A stretch of 64,000 nt of DNA from Dermacentor variabilis (taxonomy: Eukaryota; Arthropoda; Arachnida; Ixodida; Ixodidae): assembly GCF_050947875.1 (NCBI RefSeq), contig NW_027460401.1:1240001-1304000 (forward strand), in the 5' to 3' direction. Made by a program: the position numbers and the translations under genes. The notes below the pieces were generated by a model that was not told where the DNA came from, did no database searches, and saw only the letters and a list, made by a program, of their open reading frames with translations. Shown one piece after another: positions 22,112 to 31,103 of this stretch (position 1 is its first letter; each line of letters begins with the position of its first letter).

Positions 22112-22493
22112 TTGTTGCCATGCAGGTCAGAGATGGGAATCATTTCTCCAACCAGTCTGGTCAGGGTTTTTGTTGAGCACTTGCTCATGAGCTCTTTTGT
22201 CATCCAGCACATTACTGCATACATTGCAGTTCCAAGCCTGTTGCTGGTCTTACTGGTGCAAACACTGACTGAGCCATCAAACGAGTCATGTCCTGAACTG
22301 TGGGCTGACTTGTCTTCAACCTTGATGACAGACTCTTTGGAGCTCCCACAGGGACAGGCCACGCTACTGTGTTGAAATCCAGGTTCTGTTTCATTGCGGC
22401 TTCCTTTGCCACCCAAGGAGAGTCTGCCCATGGAGGCCTCGAGCCCATCTCCATCGCTGGCCATGACGATTGATTCCAGGGTAGGAGTAGACA
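22112..22493 (-). CDS. Exon of NF-kappa-B precursor/Relish-like gene: Ser/Gly-rich linker leading into ankyrin repeats
   Basis: This 382-nt open exon has the acceptor TTTGCCATTTGCCAG and the donor AACAA|GTGAGT. It encodes about 127 residues: a serine/glycine/acidic segment (LSLGGKGSRNE, then a stretch rich in Ser, His and Asp), then a helical segment ending ISDLHGN. In NF-kappa-B precursors a comparable low-complexity linker separates the Rel-homology region from the ankyrin repeats, and the first repeat starts with a D-x-x-G-[DN] turn as here. The exon ends two bases into a codon that the first base of the 16.3-kb exon completes as Asn. It has several Asp-Gly pairs that might be processing sites, but nothing in the sequence proves cleavage. 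Confidence 0.75.
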
Positions 22494-23303
22494 CTGGCAA
22501 ATGGCAAAGTGGTGCAATATTATGAGAAATTAAAGGAAACCCTTAAACTGAGCTACCTGACATATTATGCTTCTCAAGTGGCAAATTCCTCTGGCCAAAA
22601 GTAGAGGTCTTATGTCAGAAAATAGTTAAACACTAAAAGACCGTGGCAACAACTCACCATGGCTAGCTAACTCTTAGTGTTAGAGAACAATTATGCTATT
22701 TAAAAAAAAATCACCCTATGGTGTTCAGCTCCATTTTTGTATGTGTGTTTTGCACTCTTAGGTTCTCAAGCCATGTGAGCATGACATACCATATTTTCCA
22801 GTCTATAAGTTGTGCTTTCTTTTCTGAATTTTTTTGTTGGTGCATCTCATAGAATGGTACAACATATATACAGTCAAAATTGGATTAGATGCTATTGCCA
22901 TGCCCTTTGTATTGAGCAGGTATCAAATGACGCTCCACCGCATGTCACCTACTGCTATGCACAGCAACTACACTTCATTGCACTTGTTGCCATTGTTGTT
23001 GTGCGCATGTGTTGCCACATGCATGCAAAGTTGGAAAAGTTACGACGCGAAATTTAAGCTGGTACAGTGCAGTTGAATTTGCAGTGGAGCATAGAAACTG
23101 AGCAGCACGGAGGGAAGTGGGCAAGAAAATCATCCTGGACGGGCACAAAGGCTCTACCAATTAGTCGGAAGATGACAGTGACAATAGCTGCATTGTTTGT
23201 AAGCAACTTGGAGGAGGATGACTTCGATGGCTTTGAATAAGCGCCGTCATGTAAGCTATCACTACCATTGTTCATGCTATCAGAATAAAATACTTCTGAA
23301 ATA

Positions 23304-24017
23304 TTGTCTAGACGTTGCAAGGTGCTTGCACGCAATCGATTATGCAAGTTGTTATGCTCCTGTTACGTTACTTTTGACAATGTATCTATTTCGCTTATAC
23401 TGGCCAGCGACGTGGAATTGAACCCCGGCCCTGTCCCAGGCACTGCTTCTTCACTTAAATCTATTTCCAAAGCACTAACTCATTTAGAATCTTCCCAAAG
23501 CACCGTGCTAAATGAACTCGCACTAATCCGTACTTCCGAAACTAACAATGACGCTACGATCAACAAAGTTTCTGCTCGAGTTGATATCTTAAAAGAATGA
23601 GCTGATGAAGTTCAATCACTGCACTCACAGCCTTCTTATGGCACAAGTGACTGCATCGCTAATCTGGGTTGCCAATTAAAAGCGCTGGCGGAAAAATGCG
23701 ACGACACGGAAAACCGACAGAGGCGTTCTAACTTGCTGTTCTTGGGAATTTCCGATGCTAACAACGAAAGCTGGGCACAATCAGAAATGCATGTAACCTC
23801 ATTCCTATCCGAGAAGCTTACCATTTCCATTGCAATGGCTGATTTAGAGCATGCACACAGACTACGTCGCTTCCAGAAAAACAAAAATCGTCCCATCATC
23901 GTAAAATTCGCAGGTTTTAAAGATAAAAATGCCATCCTTCAAGCAGCTTCCAAACTTAAAGGCTCTTCTTTTGCAGTTCGTGAGGATTTCTCTGCGCGCA
24001 TGCACGCAGCCCGGTAA
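23304..24017 (+). pseudogene. ORF1 of CR1/L2-like LINE with 2A-like sequence
   Basis: The first frame (to a stop at 23598-23600) reads SLILASDVELNPGPVPG at its N-terminal part and then a heptad-like segment (LTHLESSQSTVLNELALI). Continuing past the stop, the protein goes on through CQLKALAEKCDDTENRQRR, RRSNLLFLGIS, LEHAHRLRRFQ and RPIIVKFAGFKDKNAIL. This layout (coiled coil followed by an RNA-recognition-type fold with R-R-S-N-L and RPIIVKF blocks) is typical of ORF1 proteins of CR1/L2 and related LINEs. One stop and one frame change make it a pseudogene. The start codon was not resolved; the open frame may begin upstream of 23304. Confidence 0.8.
23409..23432 (+). other. 2A-like ribosome-skipping motif, DVELNPGP
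   Basis: Codons 23409-23432 encode DVELNPGP, preceded by LILAS. The motif D-x-E-x-N-P-G-P is the known 2A signature, at which the ribosome skips the Gly-Pro bond. The usual Gly before Asp is Ser here, which may reduce activity. Confidence 0.85.
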
Positions 24018-24227
24018 AAGTTATATTCATTTGGTATTCAAACGGGCTCCCAAATTAAAATCCGTTTTGACAGGCTCATCAAAGAAGACAAGCAGTTTGT
24101 CTATGATGCCGAGTCTGATTCAGTCATACAACTAACAAAGTAGCCATCAACTCGAATTCAATATCTTCCATTTTACCACTCTACACTACCAAGTTATGCG
24201 CCGTCAAGGAGCCCCACGTTTCATACG

Positions 24228-26260
24228 ATGAAAGTTATGTTAACCAATGCTCGAAGCTTCATGCCGAAGAAAGAAACAATGGAAACAATCATCACGCATG
24301 ATGACATTAACATCGTTCTTATCACAGAGTCTTGGCTAAATTCTGATATCGAGGACCACGAACTTCTGAACAACCCATCGTATACCGTTTATAGGCAAGA
24401 TAGGATCGGTCGTCGGGGGGGGGGGTCTTGGTATTTGTCAAACAATGGCTGGTCTCTTCTCGCTTATCTACTGAAAGTCACCATGAGACCCTTTGTCTCA
24501 AGATAGTACTGCCGACAACCACGACCATACTGATTTCTTGTTACCGTCCCCCTGATTGCGACATTTCATTTACAAACGAACTTAATTCCATCATATCCAA
24601 TCTAATCTCCCATTTTCCTTGTGCTAATCTCATGCTATGCGGCAACTTCAACTTTCCTGATATTGACTGGGAAAACTGTGTTGCTTCAACCCGCGCGTCC
24701 AAAGATTTCCTAGAAGCAGTTCTTATGTACAATCTTAGCCAAGTAGTTACCAGACCTACTCGCATTACTAACATTTTTGATTTAGTACTTACTACCAATA
24801 ATGAACTAATTAATTCTTTACAATATGTTAAAGATGTTAGCGATCACAACATTTTGTTTTTTAACATAGCTATAGAGCTTCCTACCCACCAGCCATCTAT
24901 TAAATACATCCAAGATTACAATAAAGCAAACTTTCCAGAAATTAACAATCAGCTAGAATCTTTCTTTGTAGACTTCCATCAATCAGCCTCTTCCAGAAGA
25001 GTTGAGCAAAACTGGTTACTCTATAAACATTAACTTTTGTCTCTTCTTGATGCTCATGTTCCTCTTGTACTTACTCGCAGGGATGCCGGCAGACCCTGGT
25101 ATTCAAACAACCTTAAAAAACTATCTAGAAAAATGAAGCGCATTTTCCGCGAACTCAAACGACGCAACAATCTGCAAAAATGGGAAAAATACTTTACGGT
25201 ATTGCGGGAATACACAAGTTTGCTGAGGCAATCTGACAGCAAATATTTCCACCAGGACCTGCTGAGAATTCTGCGTGACAACCCTTGCAAATTCTGGAAC
25301 TCATTATCACTTAAACATACTTCATATCATAGTATCGCGTTGATCAACTCGGATGGGTCTCCTGTTTCAGTGAATCAGCGTCCCGATGTCATGAACTCTT
25401 ATTTTTGCTCAGTTTTCACTAATGAACCGCCTACTGATATTCCTATGTTGCCACCTACTGACTGTTCAGAAACGCCGGCTGTTACTATAACTACTCAAGG
25501 AATCTCCAATTTAATTGATAACCTTAAACTTTCCAGTGCGCCAGGCCCAGACAGCATAATGGCTAAAGCTTTGAAGGGCACCAAATCGCAATCTAGCCGC
25601 TTCTTGAAATTGATTTTCACTCAGTCTATTGCCTCTTCCACTATTCCGAGTGATTGGAAAATTAGCAGTGTTGTACCTATGCACAAATCCGGTAGTCGTT
25701 CCAGTCCATGTAATTACCGACCTATTTCCTTAACCTGCATACCTTGTAAAATTCTAGAGCATATATTGTACTCCGGCATTGCATCTCATTTAGACAAGAA
25801 CTCTTTTTCTTTCCCAATCAACATGGATTTTGACGAGGCCACTCATGTGAAACACAACTGTTCGAATTCACCACAGACCTTCACCTCCACCTTGACTGCC
25901 GTTTTCAAACCGATATTATCTATCTTGACTTTGCCAAGGCATTTGATCGTGTCGCCCATCTACGTCTTACTGCGAAACCTGCTTGCCTTAATCTTGACCC
26001 ACTTGTATTGTCCTAGATTGAATGTTTTTTCACAAACCGCTCACAACACACTGCCATCGATAGCCTCAAGTCGTCAAGTAGTCCAGTCTTGTCAGGTGTA
26101 CCACAGGGCTCTGCGCTCGGGCCTCTTTTTTTTCTCATTTTTATAAATGACCTCCCTAACAGCATTCTTTATCAATTCGGTTATTCGCTGATGACTGCAT
26201 CCTGTATTGGCGTATATCCTCCCATAATGACTAACTATATTATTATCTGGACAAATTCTC
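24228..26260 (+). pseudogene. ORF2 of CR1/L2-like LINE: endonuclease and reverse transcriptase, frameshifted
   Basis: The first segment (24228-24506) opens MKVMLTNARSFMPKKE and contains LITESWLN, the start of an AP endonuclease. A run of G residues near 24414-24426 shifts the frame. The second (24428-25033) contains ISCYRPPDCD, LMLCGNFNFPDIDW and VSDHNILFF. The third (25037-26146) holds the reverse transcriptase blocks APGPDSIMAKALK, DWKISSVVPMHKSG and CNYRPISLTCIPCKILE. A later frame has SGVPQGSALGPLFFLIFIND, and another has the catalytic FADDCILYWR at about 26182-26215. At least four frame breaks. The sequence beyond the catalytic box is missing. Confidence 0.85.
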
Positions 26261-26806
26261 ATTGTCAGGAATTTTTAACACAGTTTACAGAAACCACACT
26301 GACAAAAACAACAAAGACACATGGGCTTGTTAAACCTTTCCTTACATTGTTCTGTGCCCTTTTTTAACACAGGAAAGAAAGTACAAAATGCAATGCGCAA
26401 AGGCGTGCTTCACTGCAGATGCGATGCTTTCCCTTATATTACAAGCGCTTATTGATGTAGATATATGCATTGGGAGAATTTCTGTGTCCATCTCAGAGGA
26501 GGGGGGAGACCTGTCAAGCTTATTCATCCTTGTCTGTTGTCTTGCTTTGCTTTGTCCCAATACACTATCTTGCAACAAAAATACTGGAACACCAACTAGA
26601 CAAATCAGTCACACTTCTTTGAACATAGCGTAGTTAGACAAACATCATCTTGAAGTCACAGCTACCATTTGCAATGCGCAGCAGTGTTAGTGCTGCACTA
26701 ATTGGCTTCGTAGTGCATTACGGCTGTTTACATTATGCGATGTGCGGAAAATGCAATGTAATCTGTCATTGACGTAATAGTTCTGCGGAAGCCCGCAAGG
26801 TGAAGT

Positions 26807-27000
26807 AATTAACAAAGAGAAAGTGAGACATCCACCCAAAGCGTCGCTGAGTGCTGCAGGGAGGACCCATATGGGTTCCTTGAGAGAGGGGCTTCGCAGT
26901 TGAAGAGGGTTCGTCCTGGTCTGGGACTCGAACCCGGGACCACCGCCTTTCCGCGGCGGCCGCTCTGCCATCTGAGCTAAGCAGCCGGCTAGCAGAGGGC
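26807..27000 (-). mobile_element. tRNA-Ser-type SINE, copy A (resembles tick Ruka)
   Basis: On the minus strand a tRNA-like head (26913-26987) is followed by a conserved body containing AAGGAACCCATATGGG and an end reading GTCTCACTTTCTCTTTG. The head has perfect A-box (TAGCTCAGATGG) and B-box (GGTTCGAGTCC) sequences. Its anticodon arm (CCGCC-GCGGAAA-GGCGG) places GGA in the anticodon position, which is Ser. A serine-tRNA-derived SINE called Ruka has been described from Rhipicephalus ticks; the identity is from memory and needs alignment. Confidence 0.78.
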
Positions 27001-27037
27001 AAGAGTTTGACATAACAGTTCTGCAGAAAGGTGGGGA

Positions 27038-27290
27038 GAAGTAATTAATAAAGGGAAAGTGAGACGCCCACCCAAACGTAAATTTGATTTCGCCTGCCAT
27101 CTGCTAGCCACCTGTTTAGTGGAGCAGCTGCCGCGGAGAGGTGGTGGTCCCGCGTTCGAGTCCAGGACCAGGACGAATTTTTCTTCGGATGCGAAGCTTT
27201 CCTTTCAAGGAACCCGTATGGGTTTTCTTTGTGGTGCTTGGCTGCGTTTGGGAGGGTGTCTCACTTTCCCTTTATTAATCTGCCATTGAA
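27038..27290 (+). mobile_element. tRNA-Ser-type SINE, copy C, head-to-head with copy A
   Basis: From about 27085 the plus strand carries a diverged tRNA-like head (TGCCGCGGAGAGGTGGTGG, then GTTCGAGTCC), the body motif AAGGAACCCGTATGGG and the end GTGTCTCACTTTCCCTTTA. Between the two SINEs, 27038-27080 carries a third, 5'-truncated minus-strand tail (AAAGTGAGACGCCCACCCAAA). The region therefore holds two oppositely oriented SINEs and one fragment. Confidence 0.72.
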
Positions 27291-28199
27291 GTATTGATTT
27301 AAATGTGACTATTAAAAAGCTACAGGCTTTTGTTCAATGAAGGCTGGCACGCACTGTGTATATTATACTTTATACAGCACTCGTCCTGTATCCTTCTAAC
27401 TCTGTGTATTTCGTTGTTTTCATACTGATCAATAAGTATGTATACTTTCATATATGCTTGTTTTCACTTCAGTGTTAAGCAAGAAAGAATCATCTGCCAT
27501 ATTCATATAAAAATAATTTTTAATAATACTAATAATAGAAATAAATATGATATGTCTTGACCACCGTCATTACTCTTGCAACACCCATTTGTTATTATTC
27601 TTTGCAAAAGGGCAAAATTCAGGGAGATATTGGGTTTAACTTGATTTTTATAAATTTTGTTCTAAGTGCGAAAATCGAGCATTATCGGATTTTGGCCCCC
27701 AATAAAAGGACCCTGCTTATATACTGAACTTCAGTGCATGTCCTTCATTATGTGACCTCGTATGAGATTGGCAGTATTGCTTAATAAAACTAATAATAGA
27801 ATAGCAGCCATTGTGGCCCCTCCCAGGGGCCCTGCAACAAATTTGGTGATGCTGCATAGCTCCATGACCTGGGGCACTCTTCCATAGTCCTTGTGGCATG
27901 GGAGCAAGGATAGCCATCAGCTGGTTACTCTGCTTGCCACATTACAAAGGCCACATGACAATTTCTGGCCAAAGATGTAGGGCATTTTTTGGTGATTTGT
28001 CCTTATGTTTGCCTGTGAGCAAAAATTAACCTCGCAATAAAAAACACATGTTCAGCACCATCTGTGTCACAAACAGCTAACGTAGCTCATTTTTACTACA
28101 GCAAAGGATGTAGTTTTGTACATAAGTCCATGATAGGTTGGCATCTAAAAAACTAAAGAAAATATTAAGTTGAGTTTGAGTAGTAGAGAACTACTCACC
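27291..28199. other. Non-coding intron, nothing recognised
   Basis: AT-rich sequence between the SINE pair and the first RTE copy. No exon with splice borders and no repeat termini were found. Confidence 0.4.
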
Positions 28200-28204
28200 C
28201 TGCT

Positions 28205-28277
28205 GCAGCAGTGGCATAGAGGTAGAGTATCCGCCTTGCGTGCAAGAGGACTGTGGTTCGAATCCCGGTGCTGCGCA
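28205..28277 (+). ncRNA. tRNA-like 5' head of RTE-A
   Basis: This 73-nt tRNA-like segment has acceptor pairing GCAGCA/TGCTGC, an A-box-like TGGCATAGAGG and an exact B-box GGTTCGAATCC. RTE-B has the same head at the same place. It could act as an internal Pol III promoter; it is not a conventional tRNA because the anticodon arm is irregular. Confidence 0.75.
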
Positions 28278-28586
28278 ATTTTCCACCAGATTAAAAGAAA
28301 AAAAAAAATCCGCGTGTTGACAAAATTGCTTAAACAGGCCTGGAGTGCGGCCTGATCTCGGTGACCAGAACTGGTAATGCACTCCCTCACCAGAGCAAGA
28401 TAGGCCACCCTGGTGCAGCACTTGGCCACAACCTCCTATATAAATACAACAATCAAACCGCGGCCCTCAGTCCCCAGCGGCTGCAAAGCAACTGAACCAC
28501 GGTGGCGGTGAGACCTGTGACGCAGCAGAGGGTGCTAAGAATACCTGGGTCCGAACAGGTTGCCATTGAAATCTGAACCTGGCAAC

Positions 28587-30900
28587 GTTTAACGCTAGAA
28601 CGTTATCTAGTGAGGTGAGTCTAGCAGTGCTATTGGAGGAATTAGAGGGCAGTAAATGGGATATAATAGGGCTCGGTGAAGTTAGGAGGACAAAAGAGGC
28701 ATATACAGTGCTAAAAAGCGGGCACGTCCTGTGCTACCGGGGCACAGCCGAGAGACGAGAACTAGGAATCTGATTCCTGATTAATAATTATATAGCTGGT
28801 AACATAGAGGTATTCTATAGCATTAATAAGAGGGTGGCAGGTCTTATTGTGAAACTTAATAAGAGGTACAAATTGAAGGTCCTACAGGTCTACGCCCCTA
28901 CATCCAGTCATGGTGACCAAAAAGTCTAAAGCTTCTATGAAGACGTGGAATCGCCGATGGGTGAAGTCAAAACAAAATACACTATACTGATGGGCGACTT
29001 CAATGTCAGGGTAGGCAAGAAGCAGGCTGGAGACAAGTCAGCGGGGGAATATAGCATAGGCTCTAGAAACAGCAGGGGAGAGTTATCAGTAGAGTTTGCA
29101 GAACAGAATAATGTGATATATTGGGCAGATGGGGCAGTGCCTCAATGAACGCTTAAGGGAACACTCTCAAAACTTAACAAAACAAGACAAACTTGCAAAT
29201 TTAGTTTCGCATGTGATGGTTTGCGAGTGCGTGCTACGGTTCAAAGAAGCAAAGGTTCTGGGCAGAAGTGCAAGCGCTAAAGCTAGAGTTTTGCTGGAAG
29301 CTTTCCACATACAAAAAAAGGCGGGTCTGTGCATCAGCGATGTTTCAATAAATTTGTACTCGGCTGAGCGCACAGTTCTGGGGAAATTTGAAAAACCGTA
29401 ACGTATGGCTTTTCTTCAATTGGTCATGTGTTCACTTCTTCCTGCTTGGGTGTTTTATCATTTCACTTCGCGTGCATGTTTTCAATATTGCGATAAAGAA
29501 GGCTGGTGCAGTTCGGTTTTGCGCATGTGTTGTGATTCTCTTAAATATAGAACTTTTTCAAAAAATAAACCAGTTGTCAGTAGCGTGTCTTCGTCGTCGT
29601 GTTGTCTTTTCATCGTGTGCCTGTCCTTTTTAGCGCTACCATCAGTTTTAAAGAACGCATCACCAACTAGCCCAGCACCAAGTTTAAAAGAATAATGTGA
29701 GGATATTGAATACCTTCTTTTGCAAGCGGGATAGCCGAAAGTGGACGCGGAGGAGCCCGAATGGCGAGACTAGAAATGAAATAGACTTTACACTCTGCGC
29801 TAACCCTGGCATCACACAAGATGTGGACGTGCTTGGCAAGGTGCACTGCAGTGACCATAGGATGGTAAGAACTCGAATTTGCCTAGACCTGAGGAGGGAA
29901 CGGAAGAAATTGGTACATAAGAAGCCGATGAATGAGTTAGCGGTAAGAGGGAAAATAGAAGAATTCCGGATGAAGCTAAAGAACATGTATTCGGCTTTAA
30001 CTCAGGAAGAGGACCTTAGTGTTGAAGCAATGAACAACAATCTTATGGACATCATTAAGGAGTGTGCAATAGAAGTCGGTGGTAACTCCGTTAGACAGGA
30101 TACCAGTAAGCTATCGCAGGAGACGAAAGATCTGATCAAGAAACGCCAATGTATGAAAGCCTCTAACCCTACAGCTAGAATAGAACTGGGAGAACTTTCC
30201 AAGTTAATCAACAAGCGTAAGACAGCTGGCATAAGGAAGTATAGTACGGATAGAATTGAACATGCTCTCGGGAACGGAGGAAGCCTAAAACCAGTGAATA
30301 AGAAACTAGCAATAGACAAGAATCAGATGTATGCGTTAAGAGACAAAGCCGGTAATATAATTACTAATATGGATGAGATAGTTCAAGTGGCTGAGGAGTT
30401 CTATAGAGATTTATACAGTACCAGTGGCACCCACGACGATAATGGAAGACAGAATAGTCTATAGGAATTTGAAATCCCACAAGTAACGCCAGAAGAAGTA
30501 AAGAAAGCCTTGGGAGCTATGCAAAGGGGGAAGGCAGCTGGGGAGGATCAGGTAACAGCAGATTTGTTGAAGGATGGCAGGCAGATTGTTCTAGAAAAAC
30601 TGGTGCCCTGTATACGCTATGCCTCATGACCTCCAGCATACCGGAATCTTGGAAGAACGCTAACATAATTCTAATCCATAAGAAAGGGGACGCCAAAGAC
30701 TCGAAAAATTATAGACCGATCAGCTTACTGTCTGTTGCCTACAAAGTATTTGCTAAGGTAATCGCAAATAGAATTAGGTACATCTTAGACTTCTGTCAAC
30801 CAAAGGACCAGGCAGGATTCCGTAGTGGCTACTCAACAATAGACCATACTCACACTATCAATCAGGTGATAGAGAAATGTGCGGAATATCACCAACCTTT
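28587..30900 (+). pseudogene. RTE-A endonuclease/reverse transcriptase ORF, interrupted
   Basis: The frame starts at an ACG in place of the ATG of RTE-B (MFNARTLSS in RTE-B), includes DIIGLGEVRRTKEAY and VQVYAPTSS-type endonuclease blocks, has a TGA near 28771 and a TAA at 28927-28929, and resumes as MESPMGEVKTKYTILMGDFN. After the Penelope insertion it continues from about 29701 with KVHCSDHRMVRTRI, then the reverse transcriptase start (ANIILIHKKGDAKDSKNYRP, VIANRIRYILDFCQPKDQAG) up to 30900. It is truncated before the catalytic FADD. A stop at 30462-30464 and a frameshift near 30.6 kb are also present. Confidence 0.85.
29117..29688 (+). mobile_element. Penelope-like fragment inserted in RTE-A
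   Basis: This 572-bp insertion is flanked by a perfect 12-bp target duplication, AGAATAATGTGA (29105-29116 and 29689-29700). It encodes the end of a Penelope GIY-YIG endonuclease (IGQMGQCLNERLREH, later ARVLLEAFHIQKKAG) with a stop at 29399-29401, then a 3' untranslated part. It ends CCAACTAGCCCAGCACC plus a short tail, the end motif also found on the miniature hairpin insertions at 12.95 and 13.23 kb. It is 5'-truncated. Confidence 0.88.
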
Positions 30901-31068
30901 TGAGAAGAGGTTTATTGGCGGCTCCTAATGCAAAGGCACAGCGACCGGGAACGGCGAGGCAGCCCGAAGCACTGTCCAAAAAGGACGCCAGCAATCAACA
31001 GCGCGAGCCGAAACCGAGCCGCATGTTGGCGATGCAGCTGTGCCGCGAGGCGCATCTTCTTCTTCACA
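30901..31068 (-). repeat. 3' LTR of Gypsy-2
   Basis: On the minus strand it begins TGTGAAGAAG, contains the polyadenylation signal AATAAA near its end and finishes CTCTTCTCA. A purine tract (CCGGGGGGAGAT) lies directly upstream at 31069-31080. No second copy is in the window, so the LTR limits rest on TG...CA ends and the purine tract. Confidence 0.78.
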
Positions 31069-31103
31069 ATCTCCCCCCGGACAAAAAGAGCCATCCTGGC
31101 GCC

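Larger units (their letters stand above)
23290..26260 (+). mobile_element. CR1/L2-like LINE, degenerate, with ORF1 and ORF2
   Basis: The plus strand carries ORF1 with a 2A-like motif and an RNA-binding-type region, then ORF2 with an AP-type endonuclease and a reverse transcriptase. ORF2 is broken by several frameshifts and stops just after the catalytic box, near 26.26 kb, so the element lacks its 3' end. It sits in the 20.7-kb intron between the 43.3- and 22.3-kb exons, antisense to the gene. Confidence 0.85.
28200..30900 (+). mobile_element. RTE-A: RTE-clade LINE, 3'-truncated, carrying a Penelope insertion
   Basis: It has a tRNA-like head (28205-28277), a 5' untranslated region and an endonuclease/reverse-transcriptase frame collinear with RTE-B at 59.0-62.2 kb. 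The frame is interrupted by a Penelope-derived insertion at 29117-29688. The copy ends abruptly at 30900, where Gypsy-2 begins; the remaining reverse transcriptase is not found on the other side of Gypsy-2. Confidence 0.9.

Noticed and set aside
26913..26987. A functional tRNA-Ser gene
   Set aside because: It has good Pol III boxes but lacks the long variable arm of tRNA-Ser, and it is followed by a SINE body shared with the inverted copy at 27.1-27.3 kb.
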